Shown piece after piece: positions 53,555 through 63,527 of a DNA stretch of 64,000 bases. Below the pieces are notes generated by a model, which ran no database searches, was not told the DNA's origin, and was given only the letters and a program-made list of their open reading frames with translations. Every line of letters starts with the position of its first letter. Within the stretch, counting starts at the first letter, position 1. The DNA is from Blastobasis lacticolella (Eukaryota > Arthropoda > Insecta > Lepidoptera > Blastobasidae): NCBI GenBank assembly GCA_905147135.1, contig LR990055.1, positions 1,984,001 through 2,048,000 of the forward strand. The letters run 5' to 3'. The position numbers and the translations under genes are program-made.

Positions 53555-55300
53555 TCAATGTGCAAATTTTGCTACTAACGATATTTTTTATTTTTCGCCT
53601 AAATCCGATGACCAAATACTCAGGAATTGCTTAAAACGAAAAAACTTTTCACCTACCGATAGGAAATAACCACCGTGTATTGGGCGGTGCTTAGCCTAGT
53701 AGTTAGTTCTGTTTTCCACAGCAAACTTATCTGACTCGGTGGCCAAGACTGGAACTAAGTATCGCCATTGTGAAATGTCACTTTGTTGTCAACAACAGCG
53801 ACGCCGTCACCGGTTCAGATGACTTTGTGACACTCTACTGTTCAATTAGAACGCGAATGCCTAGATAAATTTCGCTTAGAGGTAGAGCTTTGTTGGAATA
53901 TACCAGTTACCAAATGCCATTCCTAAAGATAAGAGTTACCTAGTTAGGTAATGCTTAATTCGAGTTTAGAGGATAAGTTAATAGTGACTGATATATAGCG
54001 CGTCTAATTTTCACCTAAGGTTGGTGTTTTCTTGTTAGAACATTGTAAATCAACATAAACGTTGCCTCAGCACTGGCTACCGATCATCGCAAGTCATCCC
54101 GGCTATTTCATAGGCATTGATTTTAATTGCAGAACGTTAACAATGCCATTTTAAGTGCCCGTCGCGTTAAAATGAATGGGCATGACTAATAGCTCGGTGT
54201 TTACTCTTGGACAGTCCAAAGGTCGGCTTAAAACGTTTTGTGTAACAAATTACGGAGCTGTAAAGGTTTTAAATTGTTTTCCTAAAAATCCCGAACGATG
54301 TCCGGCAGAGTGGAAACACTAAACCCTTACTTTTATGGATGTATTGTACGGTAACACAGAGTTATTTTCTTTTTAAATTTGGATTAGCCAGACATTTAAA
54401 ATGAAGCATACCTCTACAAAGCAATGGAATAGCTGGCTTTGAGTACTCTATGAAGCCAATAGGTGTAGCCTGCTAATTAAATATTTTAGTTGAGAATGTT
54501 TCTAAGAATGTATGTTACTCCTTCACGCCAATGTACTGAACAGATTTTGATGAAATTTTGTAGTAATGTAACATTTAACCTAGATTAGCACATATGTTAC
54601 AATTCATACAATTCAGGCAGATAGCGGGTTGCGCCGGAGCGCACCCGTGATTTAACTCCACGCGTGATAATGATGAGCACATAGTTATAATTTATCACGA
54701 AATTCATAATGGTTCCCGCGAAAACGTGCACGGAACGCAATAACCAAATTTTACGCCAACCAAGTCGCGGTAAAAAGCTAGGTTTACAATAATTGACAAG
54801 CAGAAGGAACTCATGAAAACAAATGCAAATGAAAATCTCCGTCGCAATGCTGTGTACCCAAAAAGCTCTCGAAGTTGTAAGACAAAAGTTCCATACATTT
54901 AGATGCAAAGCCTTGTCGGCGAAGCTTATCAGAAATTATTAACTGGGCTTCGTAACTTGTAGCTAATATACATCGTCTTGTGTTAGAAGTTTTGTAATAG
55001 GTACTCCTATTCACATGTTTTGGCAGCAATCATTATAAATAGCAAAGTTTGCATATTGCCTTCCTTGCCTCGAAACCTTTGTTTACTAACTTTGCAAAAC
55101 AACTTTGTTCGAATAATTATTCGCGTTAAAATTTCGATTTTCCGAAGAAATTCGTTTATTGATTGAAACAAACACTGTGTATGTTTGTTAGTCGATATGA
55201 ATGTTATCGCAAGTATACCATAAAATATCTACATCAGTGAAAACCGCACCTAAATCGGTTTAGCCAATTCCGAGATCAGCTTTCAATAGTTACTGGTCAT
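53555..55300. other. Unassigned intronic DNA
   Basis: No gene. A possible family-H block is at 53765-53850. The minus-strand frames at 54597-55029 overlap one another and have no recognisable domain. Confidence 0.4.
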
Positions 55301-55304
55301 CAAA

Positions 55305-55752
55305 CTGGTCTCTGTTGTGCCCTCGCGCAAATCCAGGATTTGGCTGATCAGGTAATTATGGTAAACTGACTGCCGTCTCACCTCCGTGACGCTGTTAGCA
55401 GGGGAACCTGGTCAAGATTGGATCATGGTTACATCACGATGTTTTCGCTCACCGTAAGAGCATCGGTTAGTGTTCAACTAATGTACACAACTCATTGAAA
55501 ATAGTCATTGGTATGGCGGCAGCGTAGGTAGGCCTCCTACAAGGTGGACCGACGACCTGGTAATGATCGCAGGTACCAGCTGGATGCGGAAAGCACAGGA
55601 CCGGTCTTTGTGGAGATCTCTGGGGGAGGCCTTTGCCCAGCAGTGGGCGTCTTCTGGCTGATATGATGATGATGATGGCGGCACTGGGGTTCAACACCAG
55701 TACCTCGGGATACGAGTCGAATCCCTTATCCATTAGGCCATCGACGCTCCTT
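55305..55752 (-). repeat. SINE-B, copy 12, split by an RTE-type 3' end
   Basis: A minus-strand SINE-B lacking the tail and part of the body. Its head (GGAGCGTCGATGGCCTAATG to the AACCCCAGTGCCGCCA region) lies at 55675-55752. A 153-bp insertion at 55522-55674 lies between the two parts. Confidence 0.85.
55522..55674 (+). pseudogene. RTE-type 3' end inserted into SINE-B
   Basis: The frame reads RRPPTRWTDDLVMIAGTSWM, RKAQDRSLWRSLGEAFAQQW and ends ASSG, followed by (GAT)n. RPPxRWxDD and AQDRxxWxxLxEAFxQQW are the C-terminal signature of RTE-like elements. ATGGCGGCA flanks it on both sides (55513-55521 and 55675-55683), a 9-bp target duplication. Confidence 0.9.
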
Positions 55753-55795
55753 ATACCAACCTACCATGCCACTGTGTTAACTAATTAACTTAATT

Positions 55796-56275
55796 ACTTA
55801 CTTACTGCGCTGGCTCAGCGACCCAAAGTGGAGCTTGGATTCCGACACCAGATACCTCCACCTCTTCCTATCCTACGCCATCTCCTGCCAATGACGCCCG
55901 AGGATGCCCACTGCGTGCAGGTCTTTTAGAACTTTATCAATCCAGCGATATCTGAGTCGCCCGATCGGTTGACGACCGCTCGACCGACCCACATATGCTA
56001 TCCTTACAGTGCGTTCCTCCCCTATAATCTCCACGTGGCCAATCCAACGCAGCCTAACGGGCCTGATCTTTCCCAGAATATTGGGTTCGGAAGTAAGATG
56101 TTCCACCTCCTCGTTCTTCTTCCTCTTCCACAAGCCGTCCTCTCCCTTTGTTGGCCCCAGAATCTTTCGGAAGATCTTACGCTCAGCTACCAATAACTTG
56201 TTCTCCTCCTTTAATGTCAGTGTCCAAGCCTCACATCCGTGCATCAAGAATTTACTAATTAAGGGATCATTAAAA
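55796..56275 (-). pseudogene. RTE-clade reverse transcriptase, C-terminal part
   Basis: Minus-strand frame: FLMHGCEAWTLTLKEENKLL, VAERKIFRKILGPTKGEDGL, then RLRWIGHVEIIGEERTVRIA, SSGRQPIGRLRYRWIDKVLK and HWQEMAQDRKRWRYLVSESK, stopping near 55803. This is the standard RTE/BovB-type C-terminus (GHVxRMxxxRxxRRxY, GRPxxRWxDxVxxDL). The tail is a (TAAG)-like repeat. The RT core is missing (5' truncation). It is the best-preserved RTE relic of the window. Confidence 0.93.
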
Positions 56276-56279
56276 TTCA

Positions 56280-56510
56280 ATAAGTGGACAGACATGACTT
56301 TTGCATTCGTAATAAATTGCACTACCGTGTAGAATTCGTCTCCATAATTTCCCCCGGGAACTTTATACTTATACGTGAACGAAATTTACTGGAGAATAAT
56401 GTGGGTCTGCAATGAATAAATTAGTTTTCTAGCTACTGAAAAAGTAATAGGTAATTTGAATTGACTTTGTTAGGTAGTATTTAAATGTAACTCAATTGAA
56501 TAAATCAATA
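56280..56510. other. Unassigned intronic DNA
   Basis: AT-rich, nothing recognised. Confidence 0.4.
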
Positions 56511-56514
56511 AATA

Positions 56515-56732
56515 TGCTGGTACAATTCATACAGCACCATCTAGCCAAGTAAGCTAAGCTCGTGTTATGGGTGCTAGATAAATGATAAACTACTTTTATA
56601 CTTTTCTACATACATATTTAATACATATAACACCCAGACCCGTAACAGAAAATAAAAATCATCATTGCAATTTCTGTTCGGCCGGGACCCGAACTTCTGC
56701 GTGGCAAACCACTGAACCACTCAGGTCATCAG
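56515..56732 (-). repeat. SINE-A, copy 10
   Basis: Near full-length minus-strand copy, (AAAT)n end at 56515 and head CCTGAGTGGTTCAGTGGTTT near 56732. Confidence 0.88.
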
Positions 56733-56734
56733 AA

Positions 56735-57290
56735 TGCATAAGTAAGAGTTGAAGATTGACTCACTTCACTTCGACGAGTAAGCAACTGGCAGTCCATAGA
56801 TTGGAATTCACCTCCCTGCTGAAATATAAATTATTCAGCAGGGTATCGATGGCTATCAGAAGGGCCGGGGTTCGGATCCCGTGCGAGTTGCGAAATAAAT
56901 CGTATTTGAATATAATCTTGTTCGGTTAGTTCGGGGAACTCATGGAATTTATTGAACACTTGAGTTTATAGATGTGATAACTTCTTGCCGTCAATTTGTC
57001 TGTGCATAATCCTATTCATTGCAAATTATATGCCTACAGTATTAAAAAATCACTAACAAAGGATTACTTTGACCATTATGTGCCCTCGGGGTGATACTTA
57101 ACGACTGCAAGATACACAAACTAAAGATTTTCTATTATTATAAATTCCTAAACCTTCATCGCAAGCGAATAAATGCTGCCCACGCTTAGGTATTAATTCG
57201 TTCGCGTTGATAGGGATAGTGACAGTTATATAGTCCGCCAATTGTATTATTTTAGTGCAATAAAGTTTTTAAATAAATAAATAAATAAAT
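56735..57290. other. Unassigned intronic DNA
   Basis: A tRNA-like segment at about 56860-56890 (GGGGTTCGGATCCCGTGCGA) looks like the head of another SINE, but no body that I know follows. (AAAT)n ends the stretch. Confidence 0.4.
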
Positions 57291-57299
57291 ATAGCTCTT

Positions 57300-57490
57300 C
57301 GTTATTTGAATCCCGGGTTTGATTCCCGGCTGAGCCGAAATAAAAATGATGAATTATAATTTCTGTTACGGGTCAGCCTGTTATTTGTATAATAAGTAAG
57401 TATTTAAAAGTATATAGGTAGGTAGTTTCTCAGTTATCTAGGACCCATAACACAAGCTTTGCTTACTTTGATTTGTCCAAGCATATTTTT
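57300..57490 (+). repeat. SINE-A, copy 11 (head partial)
   Basis: From GGGTTTGATTCCCGGCTGAG through TTTCTGTTACGGGTCAGCCT to GCTTTGCTTACTTTGATTTG. The GGGGCTAGATGGCGCTGTGTGAA block is deleted. Repeat C copy 6 follows directly at 57491. Confidence 0.85.
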
Positions 57491-57838
57491 AAGAGAGGTA
57501 GGGCATAGCGGGGTATCTCGTTCGAATTGGAGCCGCCCGACTGGGGAAGTACCTCCACCTTACAGAATATCGCAGCTAAATAATACTCTTTTAAATAGTA
57601 TTGTGTTTCTGCCGGTGAGTAAGCTTTCCAGTACTCCATGGGGTGGGGATTTGGGGAACCGTGGCTTTGGCAGTGGAGTGGCATTTGCTTTTTGCTGCCA
57701 GAGCAACGTGTTATAGAGGTGGGCAACGCATTAGCGATACTCTTGGTGTTGCTAATGTCTATAGGCAGTGGTGACCATTTTCCATCAGGTGGCCCGCTTG
57801 CCTGTTTGCGTACCGTATGACATAAAAAAAAAAAAAAT
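57491..57838 (+). repeat. Repeat C, copy 6 (intact, A tract)
   Basis: Complete copy with a 13-base A tract, about four substitutions from copy 4. Its start coincides exactly with that of copy 4. Confidence 0.92.
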
Positions 57839-57961
57839 TATTTTCATTATACATTTATTCAATTTTCGATTGAAATTGTCAGTTTTGACCTCTAATTAAG
57901 AGTTTTGAGAAAGAGATTGACGACATGGTTAACGAATCGTGCTTTTTTTTTAATTATAAAG

Positions 57962-58165
57962 CGACTAGCTTTTGCCCGCGACTTCGTTCGCGTAAAATTC
58001 AAATATAACGTTCCAGATCAGTTCAATCAAAGCGAGTATGCTATTCTGTGCTATAAGCTATATTACTGCCAAATTTCATCAAAATCCGTATAGTAGTTTT
58101 TGTGTGATGGAGTAACAAACATTCATCCTTACAAGTTTTCGCATTTATAGTATTAGTAGGATTAG
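57962..58165 (+). repeat. Family K relative with ACTTCGTTCGCG core
   Basis: CTAGCTTTTGCCCGCGACTT through CAAATTTCATCAAAATCCGT to GCATTTATAGTATTAGTAGG. This is the canonical form of a repeat common in Lepidoptera. Confidence 0.65.
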
Positions 58166-58470
58166 CTGGAAAATTCCACTCTAAAAATAAAAATTAATCA
58201 AGCCAACCTCACTCTTATGCTGGTAGACAGACTAGGCTCTTGCTTCGGCTTTTCCTTAACGAGTTGTACGAGACTGGTGGTAGTCGCTGCACGTTAAAAC
58301 TGAGTTTTAAAACTGTCTTAGTCTAAGGCAGCTTGAACCCCTCCCTTCACTAAGAACTCTATAAATCCCTTACTACGCCCAAGATCCAATCCATGACGTA
58401 AGATACAGCTATACATATATAGCATACTAATCCATTTGTTACGATCCTGACGAACGGTACAAAAGCCTAA
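58166..58470. other. Unassigned intronic DNA
   Basis: No gene or recognised repeat. Confidence 0.4.
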
Positions 58471-58478
58471 ATAGAGAA
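58471..58478. repeat. 8-bp target-site duplication, left copy
   Basis: ATAGAGAA, repeated exactly at 60148-60155. Confidence 0.9.
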
Positions 58479-58678
58479 GGATTGATCGATATACAACACA
58501 AACGCAATTCTACCTATTCGCGATTCTACACAATATGGATTCCGCACAACTGACATTCAAGACATTATTTATTCCACACAGTCTTCAATTATACACAAAC
58601 GCGTTTCTTCCTGTTCGCGATTCTACACAATATTAATTCCACACAAATGCTGCCATTCAACAGATTCGCTATTCCACA
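58479..58678 (+). repeat. Left terminal inverted repeat (200 bp)
   Basis: Pairs with 59948-60147. Confidence 0.9.
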
Positions 58679-58911
58679 ACGCTGGGGACCTGGGACTGGC
58701 TGACTTAGACCTGGACCTAAGTTTAATGGAACCAGTCAAGGTTGGCCAAGGTCAACCCTATTTAAGAAACCTAGTCCAATGCTTTGTTGGTTGACTGGGG
58801 TTGACCTTGGTCAACCTTTATTAGGTTCTGGTCTAATTCTAACAACCAGTCTCAGGGTGCCCAGCGTTGACCAGGTTCGATGACCAGAGTTGACCTTGGT
58901 CAATATTAACT

Positions 58912-59336
58912 TTTTTTATGTCATACGGTAGGCAAACAGGCAAGCGGGCCACCTGATGGAAAGTGGTCACCACTGCCTATAGACATTACCAACACCAAGA
59001 GTATGTGTCATACGTTACGCAAACAGGCAAGCGGGCCACCTGATGGAAAGTGGTCACCACTGCCTATAGACATTACCAACACCAAGAGTATCGCCAATGC
59101 GTTGCCCACCTGTATAACACGTAGATCTGGCAGCAAAAGGCAAATGCCCCCAACTGCCAAAGCTACGGTTCCCCAAATCCCCACCCCATGGAGCACTGGA
59201 AACCTTACTCACCGGCAGAAACACAATACTATTTAAAAGAGTATTGTTTAGCAGCGGTATTCTGTAAGGTGGAGGTACTTCCCCAGTCGGGCGGCTCTAA
59301 TTCGAACGGGATACCCCGATATGCCCTACCTCTCTT
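58912..59336 (-). repeat. Repeat C, copy 7, with 87-bp internal tandem duplication
   Basis: Minus-strand copy with its T-rich tail at 58912-58918. Units 58921-59007 and 59008-59094 are a tandem duplication of the family 3' end. The 5' boundary (high coordinate) is the family's usual one. Confidence 0.9.
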
Positions 59337-59577
59337 CTACTAGGTCCACTAAACTTACACCCTGGTCTAGTTCTAGCGGAGGTTACAATACAACCATTCT
59401 CATTGTGCCCAGCGTTGAAGAATGTATGAATGGCAGTCCAGGGTCTACAGCGTTGACCAGGCTGGTTGGATCAGAGTTAGGATCAGAGTTATTATGAAAC
59501 TTCTATGAGCAACGCGTTCCAATTTGGTCTGTCAATGTAAATAAACAATACACTAACGAGCCGACTGCCCTTAGAAG

Positions 59578-59922
59578 CATAGGTGGCCTAGTGGTTATAG
59601 TATCCGACTCCTAAGCGAGAGGGACCTGGTTTGAATCCCTCTGCCGCCATGTACCAATGACTTTTTTCTGATATATGTACATTAGTTGAATACTAACCGA
59701 TGCTCTAAGGGTGAGGGCAAACATCATGATGAAACCTGCTCATTCAGGTGACTAAATGTGTAGGTAACCATGATCCAATTTGTTCAGGTTCCCGTGGTAG
59801 CAGGTCAGATGGCAGTCGCTCCACTGTATTTACTTGATCTGCCAATCCTGGATCATGATCAATGCAGACCCCGGGCCCTAGTGAGCGAGAGGACAACCTT
59901 CACATTAACGCCAAGATGACGA
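59578..59922 (+). repeat. SINE-B, copy 13 (full length)
   Basis: Head with AGGTGGCCTAGTGGTTATAG and GTATCCGACTCCTAAGCGAG near 59580-59630, body, and end AACGCCAAGATGACGAGATG. It lies inside the long-inverted-repeat transposon, so it is younger. Confidence 0.9.
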
Positions 59923-59947
59923 GATGATTTAAAATATGTAACGAATA

Positions 59948-60147
59948 TGTGGAATAGCGAATCTGGTGAATCGCATCAGTTGTGTGGAATTAATATTGTG
60001 TAGAATCACGAACAGGAAGAAACGCGTTTGTGAATAATTGAAGTCTGTGTGGAATAAATAATGTGTTGAATGTCAGTTGTGCGGAATCCATATTGTGTAG
60101 AATCGCGAATAGGTAGAATTGCGTTTGTGTTGTACATCGATCAATCC
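59948..60147 (-). repeat. Right terminal inverted repeat (200 bp)
   Basis: Pairs with 58479-58678. Confidence 0.9.
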
Positions 60148-60155
60148 ATAGAGAA
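60148..60155. repeat. 8-bp target-site duplication, right copy
   Basis: ATAGAGAA, as at 58471-58478. Confidence 0.9.
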
Positions 60156-60159
60156 CAAT

Positions 60160-61190
60160 ATACATTATTGCGGCCCAATTACATAATTCCTTAGCAAACG
60201 GAAATTGTCTAACTTTACTTATGTTACCATTTGCAGATTAGGTTGTAAAATATTCAATCCATTTGGGAAGCTACACAAAGTTTGCTTATCGAAGTTTTTT
60301 ATGTCCATGTTTATTTTGAGCGTTATCTTGTGGAAGAATTATATTAACATGTTCAGCCCTGGATGTACCACCGGTGGCATAATCAACTCGTTTCAGCTTT
60401 AAAATTCTGTGATTTCTACAAACATGATTATAAATGTATGCATGACATTTCAAAATGGTGACAATTAGACCCAACTTTGTCCACCGGGTCAGATGAGTTT
60501 GTGACACTTCAAGCTATTCAAACCTACGATTCCAATTAATTCAATCTACTTTTTTGACAATTTTTTATAGAAGAAAGGCAAAGGGATCAAAACAATGCGA
60601 TGCAGCCCGGTCTTTTGAAAAGATCGATAATAATCTACAAATTTCGAAATTTTGAAAACGTACATTTTTTTGTGGCTTCGTATGTGGAAAATAATTATTG
60701 ATATGAGTTTAGATATATGTATATTCGAAATAATTATTTTTTTCATTCCTAGACGCTCTACTGCAGACCCTTTAACCAAATTCATGTATTCAAATTCAAC
60801 TTGCCGACTTTTCTTTTCATCAGCTCATGAGTTCTATAATATTCACGGAAGTAAAGAAATCAAGATTCCAAAGTCTGCTTTTTAAAGCACGAATTACAAG
60901 TTATGTTATTATGGTACAAGTTCATGTATTGTAATTAAACAATCTATAAAGAACAATTTTATTGTAACAATAGTACCTTAAAACCGATTTGACAATTGAT
61001 ACCCCGATCGATAACCCAAAATTCTGCGCCAACCCATACCCATTTGAAACAATGTGTCGGAGTTAGCTCCCAAACTCCTTTAGTTAATGAGAGACGACAC
61101 TCACTATGAGGGGCCTAATAGAGTGACATAGACCCAGGGTCAAACTTAATTGAATACGGTTCATTTCAGTACACAGTTTCAGAAGGACCC
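60160..61190. other. Unassigned intronic DNA
   Basis: A possible family-H block is at 60440-60525. The plus-strand frame 60745-60885 (RRSTADPLTKFMYSNSTCRL) is not one I can assign. Nothing else is recognised. Confidence 0.4.
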
Positions 61191-61194
61191 CTGT

Positions 61195-61420
61195 ATTTCG
61201 CCCCCGACGAAGAGAGGGGTTAGATTGGAGGATAAGTTTGACGTGTGTATCTGTCTGTAGCATCGTAGCTCCCGAACGGATGGACCGATTTGGATGCGGT
61301 TTACTCTATTTGAAAGCCAGTTTAATCGAGATGGTTATTAGTTTTGTTTCAGTAGTTTAGAAAAAGTAAACTTGCTCCGGGGTTATTCGACTATATGTCG
61401 GTAAGGTTATTAAGTCTTTG
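61195..61420 (+). repeat. Family F repeat
   Basis: CGCCCCCGACGAAGAGAGGG, then GAACGGATGGACCGATTTGG, AGCCAGTTTAATCGAGATGG and CGGGGTTATTCGACTATATG. Confidence 0.6.
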
Positions 61421-61619
61421 CTATAAGATTATCATTTTATTAAAAGTAAAATTGATTTTAAAGAGTTTTTGTTTTTTCACATTAATAACATTTATTATGG
61501 TAATATATTTTCTATCTGCATAATAAAACATCAGTGTCGAACGAAGAGTGCGTAGGTACCACTTATAAATAACACAGTTTACTTTATTTATACCTACCAC
61601 AAAGTTTTTTTTTATACCA

Positions 61620-62045
61620 CTAAGGTGGCAAACAAGATTGCGGCCTGCCTGATGGTAAGCAGTCACCGCAGCCTATGGACGTTTGCAATAACAGGGGCAT
61701 CACCCACGGGTGCCGACCCCGTAAAAACCTATGAACCCCTTTCTTAAAGAACTCCATGTTGTACTCACCAGGGAAAACCTCTCCAAGTAGTTCATTCTAC
61801 AACCTTAGTGTGCGTGGGAGAAAGTTCCTTTGGAACCGCACAGTTCGCGACCAATTTGGCTCCAAGGTGTAGGATGAACTCCCTGTCGATGGCGAGCGGT
61901 GCGATGAAAGAATGTAGCTGTAGGCATCATGTCAAACAGTTCTTCAGAACAAACACCGTTGTACAAGCGGTAGAACACACAAAGGGAGGCGAAATCCCTC
62001 CGCTGACTCAGCGGCTCAATACCACTTGTGAGCATAGTATCGTAA
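61620..62045 (-). pseudogene. Non-LTR reverse transcriptase C-terminal domain relic
   Basis: Minus-strand frame RRDFASLCVFYRLYNGVCSE, ELFDMMPTATFFHRTARHRQ and then, after a shift, LRLWNELLGEVFPGEYNMEF and FFKKGF. It is a longer version of 7804-8018 and represents the end of a CR1/Jockey-superfamily RT. Sequences after the stop (CTAAGGTGGCAAACAAGATT region) are the same 3' end as at 7804. Confidence 0.85.
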
Positions 62046-62102
62046 GGTAAGGTAACAAACAGGATATCTGATGTTATACATAATTTACGAGAGCATTACG
62101 TA

Positions 62103-62345
62103 CTCATCATCACAGCCCATAACAGTCCACTGCAGGACTTCGGGCCTCTCCCACGAAAGGGGAGGTCATTGCCATAATCTCCACGCTTGGCAGGCGGGTT
62201 GGAGATCGCAGTGCAGTTCATGTAAATCTACCCAGAAAGATGCTGCTGCCCACCTTTCGGATTTGTCCCTTAGTCGCCTCTTACGACACCCACGGGAAGC
62301 GATGGGGTGGTGCTATTCTTTGAGGTGGCGGCACCACACACCACT
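62103..62345 (-). repeat. Repeat D, copy 2
   Basis: Minus-strand copy closely matching 10258-10502, with the (GAT)n tail at 62103-62112. Confidence 0.85.
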
Positions 62346-63010
62346 ACGTACTGTATTCGATGAACCGGGGAAATGGTGACAATTTACACTAGGACATACT
62401 TTAATCACTACATATTATAAAACAAAATCCCACGTCGCGTCTGTCAATCTGTCCGCGGGCCGTTTTTTACTTTGTGCTGTCTGTCTGTTATAAACTCAAA
62501 AACTACTGAACGGATTTTATACGGTTTTCACCAATAAACAGAATTATTCATGAGGAAGGTTGGGTTGTGTTTGCAGAGCGTGCTGCAGCGCGCTCCATTT
62601 AAACGTAGTTTGAACATATTTGCAATATAACGCTATCAAAGTCAATTAGGTTATATAGACGTAATTCAGAAACAAATATCTATGTTTGTAGTTTGTCAGA
62701 TTTTCGTTAAAAAATTTTAAAACTTTAATGAACGCGATATAAAACTTGAATGGAAATCTTAAATTCCGCGTAAAAGCTAGGAGTCCATAAATACGCCAGC
62801 ATGCAACTTTTATCTTGTCTCTAACTGCAATAATATAAGAACAAGAAAAAATATGTTTGTGGGTTTGTGTTTGATCTCCAAAAATAGTGGACATATTTTG
62901 AACTTTTTTCACTAATAGGAAGCTACATTATTCCTAAGTGTCACAGGGTAGATACTTCTGATATTGGAAAATTTGATTTTGAATGAGTAAGTAAATTCTA
63001 CAAACCAGTC
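62346..63010. other. Unassigned intronic DNA
   Basis: A repeat-like stretch at about 62395-62620 (CAAAAACTACTGAACGGATT) is of a kind common in Lepidoptera. No gene is seen. Confidence 0.4.
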
Positions 63011-63011
63011 G

Positions 63012-63260
63012 TTTTCCGCGAGCAGCCTATGGGTCAACTACACCCTTGGGGCAGTTAACGCGCTTCGGTTACAGTATAACAACACGTTTAGAATGCTGAT
63101 GGGGTTTCGTAGGTACTGTAGTGCATCAGGAATGTTTTTCGAGACTCGTACAGATGGATTCGATGCCATCATGAGGAAAAGAGCTACTTCCATAATGTAG
63201 CGTGTACGGACTAGCACCAACAGCATTCGAAGGGTATTGACAGATAAATTAGAATGTCCA
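63012..63260 (+). pseudogene. Reverse transcriptase C-terminal relic next to the T1 exon
   Basis: The frame SLWVNYTLGAVNALRLQYNN, TFRMLMGFRRYCSASGMFFE and TRTDGFDAIMRKRATSIM continues past a single stop (about 63198-63200) to [20 protein letters not shown]. This is a C-terminal segment of a non-LTR RT ORF widespread in Lepidoptera (my recollection of the family). It ends about 33 bp from the splice donor of the channel exon and is in antisense orientation to it. Confidence 0.85.
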
Positions 63261-63293
63261 ATTTTTTATTCTAATTCTAAAATATATCCTTAC

Positions 63294-63473
63294 CTTCGCA
63301 GGTGGCGAACTGGATGGTTCATCGAACAAGGCCCAGACTTTAGGCTTAAGCCGCTGCCAGATTCCGAGCTCGCCTGCCAGATAAGACTCCTCGTATCCGA
63401 ACAGCCTCGCGATTTCCTCCTCTGACGGCTTCTCGCTGTCAATGTCCAGTTTATCCAGGATCGCCAGGGTATT
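63294..63473 (-). CDS. Shaw: Shaw-type voltage-gated K+ channel, exon with end of T1 domain and pre-S1 linker
   Basis: The exon has 60 codons, read on the minus strand from 63473 to 63294, phase 0, between a CCCACAG acceptor and a GTAAGG donor. The peptide starts [20 protein letters not shown], continues [17 protein letters not shown] and ends [23 protein letters not shown]. It covers the C-terminal end of the cytoplasmic T1 tetramerisation domain and the linker to S1. The segment [11 protein letters not shown] and xWxLFDEP is nearly invariant among Shaw channels. The first T1 exons, with the Zn-binding residues, are outside the window. It joins S1 (VISALSVFF) of the exon at 31943-32200 in frame. 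Confidence 0.96.
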
Positions 63474-63527
63474 CTGTGGGCAAGAGAATGACGTATTTTA
63501 GACGTGGATATATGCAATTTCTTTTTA

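Larger units (their letters stand above)
58479..60147. mobile_element. Nonautonomous DNA transposon with 200-bp terminal inverted repeats
   Basis: The left inverted repeat 58479-58678 (starting GGATTGATCGAT) and right 59948-60147 are reverse complements with roughly ten to twelve differences. Each contains an internal motif repeated twice (CGCGATTCTACACAATAT). The element is flanked by the exact 8-bp duplication ATAGAGAA. The interior has related GGTTGACC/GACCTTGGTCAACC segments, no transposase, and two later SINE-type insertions (repeat C at 58912-59336, SINE-B at 59578-59922). An 8-bp duplication suggests hAT, P or Merlin-like machinery, but ends and duplication size alone do not decide. 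Confidence 0.9.
32201..63293 (-). other. Shaw: Large intron of the Shaw-type channel gene (about 31.1 kb)
   Basis: This lies between the T1/pre-S1 exon and the S1-S2 exon. It begins with a GTAAGG donor (from 63293 downward) and ends with the CAG acceptor at 32203-32201, phase 0. It carries the intact LINE at 46.9-50.1 kb in antisense orientation and the long-inverted-repeat transposon at 58.5-60.1 kb. Confidence 0.85.

Noticed and set aside
54597..55029. Overlapping minus-strand frames
   Set aside because: Three frames overlap in different registers and none has a recognisable motif.
57463..57726. Open frames in repeat C copies on both strands
   Set aside because: The same frames appear in each recent copy because the copies are near identical. 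They lack any recognisable domain and are broken in older copies.
60652..60885. Frame with RRSTADPLTK considered as a retroelement or host fragment
   Set aside because: The match to any family is too weak and it is isolated; no flanking support.
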